Part shown: positions 12,600-24,389 of the stretch, in pieces
Position numbering within the stretch: the first letter of the stretch is position 1
Layout of the letters: every line of letters begins with the position of its first letter
Source: Cycas panzhihuaensis
Lineage: Eukaryota > Cycadophyta
Direction of reading: 5' to 3'
NCBI GenBank assembly: GCA_023213395.1
Contig: CM041465.1
Coordinates: 117,621,741-117,685,740, forward strand
DNA length: 64,000 nt
Notes under the pieces: generated by a model
Database searches by the model: none
What the model saw: the letters and a program-made list of their open reading frames with translations, nothing else
Told to the model about the DNA's origin: nothing
Position numbers and translations under genes: made by a program

Positions 12600-13760
12600 G
12601 CGATTAGGTGCGAGGCCCGCTAGGTGCTCAAATAGGGGCCATCATCCTCGAAATAGTCCACTCCATGGATGACCCTATTTCGAGTAGGAGAAGCGCTAGA
12701 AGGAAAGGAGCAACGGACCGGGTGATCATCGATCGCTCAACTCCTTCATGGAACCAAGGAAAACAGAAAAGAGGCTCCTCGAGAGGAGCGAAAGGCACCT
12801 CAAAACCATCACTGCGGAGGGTAATGAAAAGAAGAACCGACGGTGTCAAGACGAGTGATGGTGTGTGACACGCACGAGGGCTAGTCTCACCAACGAGAGA
12901 GGTTCCAAACGAGGGTCTAGAGCGAGACCACTACTATCGCACGAAGGAAAGAAATGGGTGGAGACAACCTCGCTCAAGCGATTCATCATCATTTGAGCAA
13001 GGTACCCATAACTCCCGACGCCAATAGGGGCAAAACGCGAGACTAGGAAGGAAGATGTGGGATCTTCTTGACGGATTGGGTATACCAATTGAACAAGCCG
13101 AGGCGTGAGTGGGTGAACCTTGGTTTGCCGAATTGGCATAACGAGTTTGTTTGGCAAAGGACGCTCACGGGAATCACTCTCATTCGTCCGTCATGGACGT
13201 ATTTAGGTTGACCCCAAAGGGTCGCACACACGGCTCCCATCTGATCGAGCCATGGGCGACCAAGGAGGTTGTAATCCACGCCAACGCCGAGGACTACAAC
13301 ATCGCAAGAAGAACGGTTTTGCCCCAAGGGTGAGCGGAATCGCGGCTGCATCCGAGAGGGGTCTTCTCGCCACCGTCATACCTCGCATCGCCAGGAACGG
13401 GTTCCATATGAGATACCAAGCTCTTGCATAACACGCAAGGGCATGGTATCGATGTAAGAGCCGCTGTCGATGCCTTCTGGAGGGTACAATCAGCGATCGA
13501 TCGTGATGGTGAATGGGAAGTTCCACCGACGTTCCTGCTCACCTGGAGGAAGATTCTTAGGATCAAGGAAATAGTGGGTCCGCCACCTGGGCGACGCCCA
13601 AAGCGTGATGTGCACATCTCCCGATCCTAAAGCTTCCAGGAGGAGAGCCCGCTGTCGGACAACTCCTCGAACGCCCATCAAGGACATTCCCGCAGCCGAC
13701 AAGTATGGAGCTCATCCACGACGGAGAAGGGTTTACCCTTCCTGTGGGTTGGGTAAGTGC
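12600..13760 (-). pseudogene. Aspartic protease and acidic linker, element E
   Basis: Protease words are recognisable in alternating frames: LLGRPWLDQMGAV (13043-13351) and the conserved leader near 13690-13740. Compared with element A (48115-48700) there are many one- to three-base deletions, so no frame spans the domain. The linker near 12850-13030 (RFAPIGVGSYGYL) is better preserved. Homology to A and B protease is clear; the gene is non-functional. Confidence 0.75.
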
Positions 13761-13849
13761 CCTTCGAAAGTCGTAACGACCCGCATGTGAATAGCCTTGG
13801 GAAAAGAGGGATTTTGAGGAAGGGTTTCAAGGGGATCTAAGGAACGGAA

Positions 13850-16112
13850 GAACCCAGCCTCCGCCGCTTCCTTAGCAGCTTGAGATCGCGTAAGGGCGAA
13901 AGCCTGAGTTGCTTCAAAACCGAATCACCTTCTTCCCTATTCCGGTCGTGAAGGCGACCAGTACGGCCAGGAGAACGAGAAGAGGAAGAAGAGTTCGCGC
14001 CCTTCCCTTTGTCGCGGAAGGGCGGGATCGTGTGATCTTCCTGCTACGGTTGTTCTTGGTTTGGGGTTGCGATCACGCTCCCCATGTTTAGGAACGGATC
14101 CTTGTGAACAAAGTTGGTTCAGATTAGGCCTTGAGGCCCGCTTTGGGAGAGGAATCGGCGAGGGGCATCCTTTGGATGCCGGGCCCTACAACGTGAATCG
14201 TCATGGAAGCAATCCCCATGAATGGAACACCACTTCTTCTCAAGCGAGGGCCTGACCTTCTCGCTTGGGAGGATCGGCTCCCATTCCCAGGGAAGAGGAG
14301 CTTGGGTAGTTTGTTGGACTTGTTTGTTTGAAGTAGGAGACTAAGGACCTTGAAGCTTGAGCTCTTCATCATCGACGCTCGAATGAGCGATAGCCGAGGT
14401 GAGGGGATCTAAGGTCCTCTCAGAGGATGAGAGGAAGACCGGCCTACCGAGAAGATTTAGTGTCTTTGGTAGGGGGTGGTGCCTCACTGCCAGGAGGGCT
14501 TAAGAGGTTTCTTGAGACCACTGGATCTCAATAGCCTCCAACGCCAAGCACTTGGCGATCGCGGAATCATGCGTGGTCGCCCCATCTCGAGGACTTCCAC
14601 GTGGACTTCGGACGGTGCATTGACAACAGTCCCGCTCCTGCAAAGTCGCCTTGGTGGAGTGAAGCAGATCGTGGAATCGCCGCACAAAGTCACGATTCAT
14701 CTCATCGTGACCTTGTTTGAGCGAGAGAAGGGATTTCATCCCGCTCTCGAGGGGGCGAGCCACATCAAAGTAATTGATGAACTCGCCCATCAATGGCTGG
14801 AATGAATAGACTGAGTGGGCGGTGGAGACGATAAAACCATTTAAGGGCGCCGCCGCAAGGATCGAGGAAAGAGTTTCATCAAAATATGGTCGTAAGCCCA
14901 GTAATCGATGCATGCCATAGAGAAACTACGGACATGCTCTTCTTGACGAAGTCCCATCGAACCTAGGAACTTGTGAGGATGAGGCGGCAAGTTGGTTCGC
15001 AACGCCTCAACCGAGAGAGGGGTTGACCTAAAGTCCACGGCGCGCCCTCGAACCGTAGGATCAACGAGCCGGCAGTAGGTGGCGCAAGGAGCGGATGGGG
15101 TAGGACACCCATCCCTCCTGAGGAACCACCGACAAGAGGCGTGGAAAAGGGCGCCTGAAGGAGCTCTGATTCTCACAAGGCACAAATCGGATGGAACTGC
15201 ATTAGATGGCGGACAAGAGGGATGCGGGCAGTTACGCCCATACAGCCACCCGTAGGTGGGGCCATTCCGTATGGGTGTAGCGGATCCACCCATAAGCAGG
15301 AAGGCGGCTTCCCTACCGCCCCCAAGGTTGAGAAGTATACCTTGGGGAACGTGAAAGAAGCACCAACGCTACTGGTTGGAGGATGCGTGGGAATCCCACC
15401 GGCGGTGAAAGGCTAGCAGGCGACTAGGCCTACTAGAGCAACATGTGCATTGGGAGGCGGCACATTAGTTGGATCGGGAATGGGTATGCTAACCCCGGTG
15501 AGGGACAGTGAGAAGGCCCTAAGGCATTAGGGCCTTGATAAGGGATGGAAGGTGCCACCGCGTGCCCCACCGCAGGAAACGAATGGGGCGTGAGGCACGA
15601 AAGGGTTTGTTGTCACAGGAAAGGCGGACGAGGATGAAGCATGAGGGGAAGAGCGAGGAGGAAGAGGCTCCCTGCAGACACCCTCAAGCCATTCGGGACG
15701 TGGTTGAGAGCATGCCGCACGGCATCCGTCAAGAGCCTCAAGCACGTCAGCGGAGGAGTCCCCACATACCCATAAGAGGTGATCGGGACCTCGAACAAGG
15801 CATGTCCATCGAAGGTTCCTCATAAAAATCGCCCGCTGCGTGGCAATCCTCGGGAGGAGCGGATCCCTCTGGCGTGGGTAGAAGGATGGGGAGCACAAGA
15901 AAGGTGTTGATCGATCGGGTAGTAAAGGAGTCGTCACCCTCTTGGGTGGACTCGAATGATGTAAGGAAGAGCTTGGGTTTCCATAACAAGCGTGGTAGGT
16001 CAATCGGAAGAGTACCCTTCCATAGTCGGATCGATCCGACGAGGCAAGAAGGCTATACTCGGGGTCTTCTAACAAAGGGGTAGACCGCGCAAACGACGAG
16101 AAGCAGGCGCAT
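13850..16112 (-). pseudogene. gag, element E
   Basis: Begins at the ATG 16112-16110 aligned with the other gag starts and extends through the Pro/Ser-rich N-terminal region (15527-16100). The capsid-like core follows at 14500-14940 (words LSLKQGHDEMNRDFVRRFHD, FINYFDVARPLESGMKS), then the knuckle near 14190-14240. The frame changes repeatedly. The LTR-proximal primer site expected just below 16260 is not recognisable; only the following GGGGAGCTAG block remains. A sister copy of A gag by sequence, but destroyed by indels. Confidence 0.8.
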
Positions 16113-16259
16113 GCAAGGTCGGCCGATGTCGGGAAAAGAGAAGGAATGGTATAACACGCGCGTTGGGGGCCCAACGTGGAGGTCAAGACAGTATAGAAAG
16201 GATCACGGAGTAGCGAAACCAACCGAAGAGGCGAGACTAGCTCCCCCAAAGGCACATGA

Positions 16260-18704
16260 TGGACGCCAGTTGCCTACGGGATAACCTTTGGTGATAGGCG
16301 GGGAGAGATGGTGACGAAGCGGTGAAAGTGGAACCTACAAGGTAAGCAACTACCACGCAGAGTGCCCGTCTTCCGGGAGCGAGTTCAGGATCTGCAATGG
16401 AGTATGGCTACTCTCGGGTGAACCTTCACCACCTTGAGCGAAGGGGCGAAGATACGTGGGGCGAACGGGTTGACACGGGAGTAGGCCCCTCCCACCCTTG
16501 GGTGGCGGAAGAGAGAGAAAGAACCTAACAAGGATAGGCCAAGAGCAATCCCACGCAATCTAACAGGGTATACGAGCGGGAAGCAAAGGCTGCGGCTAGG
16601 AAGAGGGAGGAAGGGTAAGAGAGAAAAGACTCCTACAACCTTTCCTATGAATAACAAGAGTACATGCAACAAGGCAAACAAATCGCAAACCAATACAAAA
16701 AAGGTAATTTTCCCTTTTAATCTTTCGATGTTCTAATTACTAGGAAAAGAATAAAAGGTAAAAAAGCAAGGGGTGCGAAGGGGGACAAAGCGTGCACCTG
16801 GGCCGAAGGCGTGAGAGATGGCGTAGCCTTGGGAGGAGCACCCAACCACTCACAGTCTGGGATGTGAAATGTGGCGGAAAGGGGCTTCCTTACCTTCCCA
16901 GAAAAATAAACGCGATCTCAAGGAAGGAAAGAAATGCTAACTAGCAAATGAGATAGCATAAAATATGACACATGCAAGGGGCGCTTACCGGTGGAAGGGG
17001 GCAACGCGTTCTTGGCGTCCAGTACAATAAGCAACAAAGGTCTCCCTCGAGGGGAGACACCTATATGCAACACAAAGATCTAGCAATATATGTCTAACAA
17101 CGTAGGCGAGAGTCTAAATGTACATGCATCAGTGTTAGTCCAATAAGGAAAATACCAAAGAAGAACGGTCCAAATGAAAGGAAACAACAGGTAAGCCTCG
17201 AGTGGCCTACCGCATAAATGGTGCCCAAACCTCTCCCCAAGAGCCACAGGGCGAGGAGAAAGTCAAGACTCAAGGCTGGAAAACTACCGCAAGGAGGGGC
17301 AAGAAAGACCCAAAGACACCCACGAGGCAGGATGCTACGGGAGCAAACCGCAACCGGGAGCAAAGGTGGAGCAAGAACCCACGGTTGGGGCCTATGGATG
17401 GCACCCAAACTGAATAAAGGGTCCCAAATCACGCAACTTGTGTTGCCACTGTTTGGGCAACCAAGGGAGCCTTCGACCCTTGTTTGCAAGCCAAGGGTAG
17501 CACGGGGCGAGAGGGAGGCTTTGTAGGGCGTTGAGCCGCTTGGGGGGCGTGGAAGGTGGGGCGAATCCACCCAACTCTGTCCAAAGCCTATGCAACCCCT
17601 CAACGCCACGCCTTGGACAAAGAACGCAGCGAGACAGAGGGAGAGTGGTTCCTCAACCAAGAGGGAGGAAAACAAACACACAAGCAACAAAAGAAAACAA
17701 ATAAGCTGAAGTGTAGATATCACCAAAACCAAATACAAAGTGAAGAGTACCTGGAAAGGGAGGCAAGGGATTTGCCCCACCAAAAGCGAAGAAGGGCTAG
17801 AACACACATCTGACTGAATAGAGCAGGCCGGGGGCCTGCTATGGAGGTGGAACGGAAACACTGCAAACGGGAACTCGTGGATGCTGGGTAGAAAGCAGTG
17901 AAAGCTTAAAGGAGCCCTCTCAGGCGTTTGAGGGTGAGAGAATGTCTCGGCCAAGCCAAAGGAGAGTCCAGATGAAGAGTGCAGTGTCCGAAGAGAGCAG
18001 AGAGTGTTCCTCTTGAGAGTAAATCCAAAAGTGAGCCAAAAGAGATCCAAAAAGAGCCAAAAGATGTTTAAGTACTAAAGCAAAACCCTAAAGTACGCCG
18101 AATAGGGCACGGTGGGAGGAGAAAAGGCGAACCACGTGGCGGTTTCGCAATAAATGCGAAATGGCGCCTACGGATTTTAAAAACAAGCATGTCGGAAACT
18201 TTAGCGGCATCTGAATATTCCAGTGATCCGGCCATGATCGGGTAAGATCTGCGCTAAGATTACGCAGTATGCACGGGAGACAAAATGGGGCCCACCAACG
18301 GTCAGTGGGCAAGCGGAAAAGGCTAAAGGACAACTAAAACACCCACGGGAGCAAACAAGCCAAGAAACGGGCCACGGAGGCGAAATGGGACCCCAAATGA
18401 GGTGGCAAGCTAACCAAGCGACGATGAGACATCACACGGGTGGAGGTGGCGCAAACCCGGTGGACCCAGGAGAGAGGAGGGCAGATGCGGGGAGTAATAC
18501 GGTCACCAGGGTGCCACACTCGCTAAGAGTGTGCCCTATATAGTCGTCATAGGCTAAACATAGGTGTGGACGACGACCACAAAGTCATACGCATGCAAAT
18601 ATGTAAGCAGACAATCAGTACATGAAAGTGATGATAATGCTAGAGACATACCTGCACTTACCTGAGTCGGTGATTCCGTATCCATTCCCGGAAGCCGGGA
18701 AACA
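16260..18704 (-). repeat. 5' LTR of element E
   Basis: 2445 bp, TG...CA, starting at 18704. Near 18085-18160 on the minus strand it carries a telo-box-like AAACCCTA, a G-box (CACGTGG) and the TTTCGCA/TGCGAAA hairpin seen in the A LTR. The conserved splice-donor block reads AAGGTAAGGAAG near 16890. The 318-codon minus ORF at 17094-18050 is not conserved in the sister LTR and is judged fortuitous. Confidence 0.9.
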
Positions 18705-18709
18705 CCCTC
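18705..18709. repeat. Right target-site duplication of element E
   Basis: CCCTC, the partner of 8264-8268. The D LTR sequence (CATAAAAGG) continues immediately after it. Confidence 0.85.
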
Positions 18710-20307
18710 CATAAAAGGTTCTCCACATAGCCTCAAAATACAACAAGATGAAGGTTATGTGATAGTTTATGAGCAGGGAACAAGCATGAGGATGAATGTT
18801 GCAGGACTTGGAAAAGATGCCTAGGTAGTGGAGTCGCTATAGATAGCGAATCACGACGCAAGCCTCGTCGAAGGTCCGAATGGAAGCTGGATAATGTAGG
18901 GGCATATAGAGGGCCCAAAGGAAGAGCATGTAGGCCTAGAACTAGTGCAGTAAGGGCTATGTACACTGATATATAGTGCAGGCTTAGATTCCATGCACTC
19001 CTAGTTAGCTCAAGGAAAGCATAGGCATAAGAGAGGAATTATAGGAAGGGGGTTTCCCTTAGGGAGTAGGTCTAATTGGGATGGATCTCATCTTACTCCC
19101 TTCACCCAATCCTTGTAAACCCTCTCCCACAATTTTCTTGAAGAAAATCAACAGAGAATGGGAAGGTGATTAAGGTATTTAAAGCTAAACACAAGGAAGA
19201 GCAATCCTTTCTACAACCAAAGGACAAAAGGGAAGAGAAAATACACTTTTGAATAAGCTCTAATGGAGTAAATATATGATAAAACATGAAAACAATATAA
19301 GGGGTACCTGCTAGGCTGATTTAAGGCCAGATCTTCCCCTATAACCCGATGGAGGCGAGGTCCCGCAAGGTTTCTGAGGTATTTCGAAAGTGGGCTAGAA
19401 GACACTTGCTAGGTAAAATTGAGGGAGAAACAAAGAGATCTTGCTTGGAAATGCTTAAAGGAGGGTCTCTCGCTATATGACAGAGCTGCTACATGTAGAT
19501 CATGAACTAGAATGACAAAAAACACAGAGTTGTAGGTGTACCTATGAAGGAGAGGAGGGAAAGAGCAGAATTACGGCAACAGAACATGGCATTTGAGAGA
19601 CAAGAGATGTGAAATGAGGAACATTTTAGGATATATACTCATCCCAACCCTAATCAAGTGATGAGGGTGTGAATAGGGCTAAGTTGGTCATTTATCCATG
19701 TGGTAATTCTACGAAGAAAGCGAGAATTTCCATAGAAGATTAAAAAAAAAAAAGTACAACAATCGCACCATGGTAAACTTCACGGTACCGCTTAGTTTGC
19801 AGCGGTGCGAGACCAAAATGCTAAAATAGCAAAGGCCAAGGTTTTAGGAGCCCTAAAAGAGATGTGGTAGGCCTAGGAGGGGCTAGCCTTCCTGTCCTAG
19901 TAGCTGGGAACAGTCCAGATGAGGTGAGAACTAGACCAAATAGGGCATCAAATGCTAGGATTCCCATAAATGTTATGAAGAGGTCACAAAATCAGGGTAT
20001 GAGCAGATCATACCAGTTGAGTGAGACCTAAGGTGACATGGAGGTGGCACAGAGGGTCGTAGAGTGCCATGGGGATGCCTACCATGCAAAAACGTAGGTC
20101 CTGCAAGTCGTCACAGGTTAAAAACATGACAAGCAGCATGATCAAGTAGTACATGCAAGGTGATCACTCAAATGTGGTAGTCAATCATGCAATAAGGTAA
20201 TGCTTCTATCTACCTTTCCAAAGAAATAATAAAGGTGGAAAGGAATAAGCATACCTACGCTTACCTGAGCTAACCTGTCCATATCCATTCACGGTAGCTG
20301 GGAAACA
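18705..20307 (-). repeat. 5' portion of the 3' LTR of element D
   Basis: Matches 32440-34060 of the D 5' LTR and begins with TGTTTCCCAGCTACCG at 20307. It holds a TATA-like TATATAT near 19631-19638, an AACCCTAAT block and a hairpin around 19766-19812 that pairs CGCACC with GGTGCG. It is interrupted at 18705 by element E and continues at 7334-8268. Confidence 0.88.
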
Positions 20308-20345
20308 CTGACCCCTTGGCAATAGAGCCTTGCTGCTCAGAAGCA
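20308..20345 (-). other. Polypurine tract region upstream of the D 3' LTR
   Basis: On the minus strand the bases before the LTR read GCTCTATTGCCAAGGGGTCAG. The same GGCTCT...AAGGGG arrangement precedes the F LTR (36078-36099). A short purine run here is expected for priming plus-strand DNA. Confidence 0.45.
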
Positions 20346-20385
20346 TGGTGTGATGGCAAATGCTGGCAATGAACTATCAGTAGCA

Positions 20386-20386
20386 C

Positions 20387-20467
<81 letters not shown>

Positions 20468-20514
20468 CATACATACATACATACATACATACACACATAT
20501 ATATATATATATAT

Positions 20515-20588
<74 letters not shown>

Positions 20589-20615
20589 GTATGTATATAT
20601 GTATATATATCAATC
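20386..20615. repeat. (TA)n/(CATA)n microsatellite
   Basis: About 230 bp of alternating TA with an internal run of CATA units (about 20461-20495) and a single GATA interruption near 20515. It lies in the spacer just before the D 3' LTR. At the homologous place, elements A (51940-51960) and E (10731-10750) have only a short TATATAGATATATC-like seed. The Tyr-Ile repeat ORFs read from it on both strands are not genes. Confidence 0.95.
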
Positions 20616-20899
20616 ATGATCATAACAAGATCTAAGGATGTCAGCGAGTGTCATGGAAGAATACGTGGATACGAGAATAGGGGTGGAGACAGCATAGGGG
20701 TCACCACAGGCAGAAAGTAGGATGCGAGAAGGTCATCCTAGGATGCCAAAGGTTGCATAAAAAAGTAAAGAGAGGTCTTGAATGGAGGGAGTGCTCCCTT
20801 TAGAGACCCCAAGGGTAGGAACTGGGTACAAAAATGAGTCTAGGATGGTGAAATGAGCCAAATGAGTATAAACTCGGGCATGCATAAGGGTGGCATGTA

Positions 20900-21640
20900 A
20901 AACGAGATAGAAGGGCCTTAACAAAAATGCATCAGTGAGGTGCTATAAATGCACCTAGGGGAACAAGTAAAATGGAGGCTATGGAAGTGCAATGAGAAAC
21001 AGGGCCAGAAGGCAATGATGATCAGGGATAAAAGATGATCTCAAGGGCTATCTCAAAAGTAAAAACAAAGCAAGTGCCCGTTGGGCCCCCCGCTTATATA
21101 AGGAAAATCAATGAAAATAGGATTCATTTTCACAGGCTCAAGAAACAATTCAGAGCCCTTCCCTTATGCAGCAGAGTGCCACCTAACTTTGGAGGCACGC
21201 AGAGTGAGATCTGACCATTGGATCGAGACTAGAAGATAGCTATTGAGATGAGGGTGATGAGATGACGATGGCACAACCGGATCCAGTGAGTGGATTATCG
21301 AAACCTAAACCCATCATGACAATTGAAATTTGTTGCTTTTTAATATTTTTTAGTGTAGTTTTGGGCCCCATATGGGCAAGAAATGATCTCTCGAAGTTCA
21401 AACTAGACCCAGAGAAAAGCAGGATTGGGGTATTAGGTAGCCCTGGTCCCAGTGGGCTTGGCCATAGCCCGCTTTGGGAAAAATTTTATATTTTTGGGTG
21501 GGAAACCCCCCCTTTAGGGGGGGTGACGTTCACACCACGGCAAAGATCATGGTGCCACGATCTTTGCCGCAGGGCCCCGATCACTATGGGACCTAGGTCA
21601 AACTCCGTGGTACCACGAAGTTTAACACGGTATGAGTGCA
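20900..21640. promoter_or_regulatory. Upstream region of the antisense gene, element D
   Basis: Homologous to 62490-63300 of B and 50170-51000 of A. It contains a perfect 11-bp-arm hairpin (CGGCAAAGATC 21538-21548 with GATCTTTGCCG 21559-21569). A second stem follows near 21600-21625 around the palindrome GTGGTACCAC. It lies directly 5' of the plus-strand mobile-domain gene, so it is the likely promoter region. No clear TATA box was identified. Confidence 0.5.
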
Positions 21641-21769
21641 AACCCACTAAAAAATAAAGAAGGGAGCCTAAGGGCCCCCAAATCTCGACCAAATGAGGCC
21701 AAGGGACAGTTCAGAGGATAGAGACGTGAGCATGAGTAAGGATCTGACTAGTTTTGTGGTGTTTTATAG

Positions 21770-23676
21770 GTGGTGATCATGGTGGAGAACTACAAAAACA
21801 TCAACATGGCTATGCCGAGCTTTATAGAGATGATGTCTCCTGAGGATAGGTAGATTTTGGTGAGGTGTGTCTTGCTAAAGGCCATGAGGATGCCTCAATA
21901 TACATCAGACTAGAGTCTACTAATAGACATTATGTCACATTAGGATAGACAGAGGCATTTCTTCCATCTACCCCAAGTAGGAGATGTCACGGTGACACTG
22001 AGGGACATACGATGGATATTGCAGGTGCTGACGACAGGGAGGCTAGCATCACTAGGGCCGTTGCCTAGCAATGAGGTACCACATCAAGAGGCTGCAACAT
22101 TTTTCACTGGTCAGGATAGGTGGGAGAGGTGAGGGATACCTCTCTAGAGTATGGTCACGTTAGGAGTTCCTTGTGTGAGGAAGTTAATTACATTGTGCAT
22201 TCTATTATGGATATCTCAGAAATAGAACTATAGAGACATACCAGGTAGTTGGATGGACACAGTACGGAGGTGTGAGGCCAGAGAGAGGTTTGATTAGGCT
22301 ACCCTTATAGCAGTGAACCTCGTCATCCAGTGAACACTATTTGGGTAGTAGGGAAGGGTGGTCTATCATACAGCACCCTTTTGCAATATTGGTTTTTTTA
22401 CCACTTCAGAGTAGTGGTACTGGTGAGGGGACTACACCCCATTTGAGAGTGGGCCCCCATGGTACATAAATGGCAGACTAGGTCCAGGGGGACCGAGGAC
22501 TAGGCACATGTTCGTCACTCAATGGAGGCCACATCACTGGACCTCCTCACTATGACTAACTATATATTAGACCTATATCAAGTGGTGAGGTAGGACAGTG
22601 ATGACGAGGCAGGTGGGGCAGGAGTAGGCCTAGGAGATGATGGTGATGGAGGAGATGGTAGTAACAGGGCAGGCCCATCAGGAGTTGAGGTGAAGGTCCA
22701 TTCGGGATCACAGGAGGAGAGGCAGGTCCATCAGGGACCATAGGATGAGAGGCTGGCCCCTTAAGAGCTACAGAGGAGAGTCAGGTACAGAGGTTATGGA
22801 TTGTTAGAAGATCTAGAGAGGTAATGACACCAGCAGAGGAGAGGAAGGATGCCCTAGTAGTTAAGGTGGTGGCTGAGGAGGTACCAGAGGAGGAGGTACC
22901 TGTAGCTGGTAGAGTGCCTAAGGCAAAGGTAATCATCTGAGTCGAGGAGCTGATAGTCGTACCAGGTGAGGCACGACCTTCTCCTATCATCCTTTGATTG
23001 CCAAATATTGTTTAATTTTTGTTTGGCATGTATATAGACACGTACTGACATTTGACGTGTTAAATTTATAGGTATGGTAGATATCTAGAGGCTAGTTGAG
23101 GTGATAGTCTAGGTGATGTTCCCCCCAGCCTACACAGAGGGGCAACCTCCCATCCAGGCAGGAGACAAGCCCAAATCAGTAGATGCCCACACAACAGCAT
23201 TTACCCCATTGGTGAGGGCGAGGGATGTTTGGATCGTAGAGTCTTAGGAGCACGAGGCACATGTAGGACATCTATAAGTAGAGCTAGATATGACTCAGGC
23301 TGAGAGGGATGCCCTGCAAGATTAAGTATAGGTGTTGGAGGCTCTAAGAGGAGCCAGAGGGGATGCAAAGAGTTACATCCAGGTAGCTATGATGGAGGAG
23401 CATCTCTGAGGGATAAAGGAGAGGCTCTGCAAAGTAGAGAGGGATCAAGATCGTATCCAGGCTTGATACGATCAACTGGTGGATGAGATGGCCTCGAGAT
23501 TGTTGCAGAGCAGGACATATATACATATGGTAATGATAACCCCTAAGAGGCCACGAGACGAGGGGAGTGAGGCAGAGAGCTCCTGGAGGTGCAGGAGGAG
23601 CCTATGAGGTATGTGGTCCCTAGGAGAGGGATCACACAGGCTAGGAGATGACACCCTAGGGGTGAGGCAGCAGTAG
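21770..23676 (+). pseudogene. Plant-mobile-domain-like gene with C-terminal coiled coil, element D copy
   Basis: Plus-strand gene inside a minus-strand element. The first supported exon follows an acceptor-like TATAG (ends 21769). It reads, with stops, MVENYKNINMAMPSFIEMMS then a word related to RRRHVFHLPQVGDVTVT, the part that resembles the plant mobile domain (aminotransferase-like) family. The domain's C-terminal segment (SLDLLTMTNYI) lies near 22540-22565, followed by an acidic/Gly linker. An intron of 106 bp is likely at 22966-23071 (CCAG|GTGAG ... TATAG|G), at the same place as in B. The last exon encodes the coiled-coil tail, ending at TAG 23676. Numerous TAG/TGA codons make this copy non-coding now. 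Cellular relatives of the domain act in gene silencing and meristem maintenance; the role here is unknown. Confidence 0.65.
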
Positions 23677-24389
23677 AGTAGAGTAGTAGGAGTTTGATTT
23701 AGATAGGGGAAAGCACAGACCTTCAAGGAGTCACCATATATAGTCACATGATTGTACCCCTACCTGTAAGGACTCTGGCTTCCGGCGGATGATGTACCAT
23801 ACCAGTTGTATGATATGATGCATGATGACTCTTTTATGTATATAAACAGGGTGTGATTGGTACCCCATTTGATGTATGATGATGTGTATCATGACATGTG
23901 ATGGATGATGTGTATTTATGTTTACATATTTATGTATGTATGTGTATGAGGGTGTACGGATGCACGAGGGCATGGTTGATGATACTTTGAGTTGATTAAT
24001 GTATGATTTTTGTGCTATGATGTTTGTTTGAGTTATACACACTTCCTTTCATGTAGGTCCATATACCTAACAGAGGCACACATGATCACCATGAGCAGCA
24101 GAGATAGGTACATGCGAGGCTAGGAGATAGGACAACACACATATCCACATGGGACCATAGCAGGATATGCAAGGGAAATACCAATTGAAAGGGAGTGACA
24201 ACACTCCAACATGTCATCCTAATTGGGGGAGATGCCTAAATAGGAGGACAAGGTTCCTAGGGGAAAGGGAACATGGGTTCCATAGGAGGAACCTAAAAGG
24301 AAAGAGAGAGCCACCCTAAGCCATCATTCTGCCTATGACTAGGAGGAATAGGAACAAGCTTAGGATGGTAGTTTAGGCTCATTTCGGAG
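23677..24389. other. Spacer between antisense gene end and pol end, element D
   Basis: Equivalent to C 242-890. AT-rich with ATGATG and TATG runs. It ends in the conserved GTTTAGGCTC block near 24371. Nothing coding is supported. Confidence 0.5.

Larger units (their letters stand above)
8269..18704 (-). mobile_element. Element E: complete LTR retrotransposon inserted in the D 3' LTR
   Basis: A 10.4-kb element with two LTRs (8269-10658 and 16260-18704), both TG...CA. It is flanked by the direct repeat CCCTC (8264-8268 and 18705-18709), and the matching place in the intact D LTR near 32435 reads continuously. Interior on the minus strand: gag, protease, a short RT start fused to the end of integrase, a remnant of the antisense gene flank, and the small RNase H. 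It is close to element A in LTR and coding sequence, but its reading frames are shattered by many small insertions and deletions rather than by stop codons. Confidence 0.92.

Noticed and set aside
17094-18050. 318-codon minus-strand ORF in the E 5' LTR
   Set aside because: The sister LTR (8269-10658) has it broken into short frames, the A LTR does not keep it, and the composition is typical of out-of-frame translation. Not a gene.
20270-20635. Tyr/Ile repeat ORFs on both strands
   Set aside because: Simple translation of the (TA)n/(CATA)n microsatellite.
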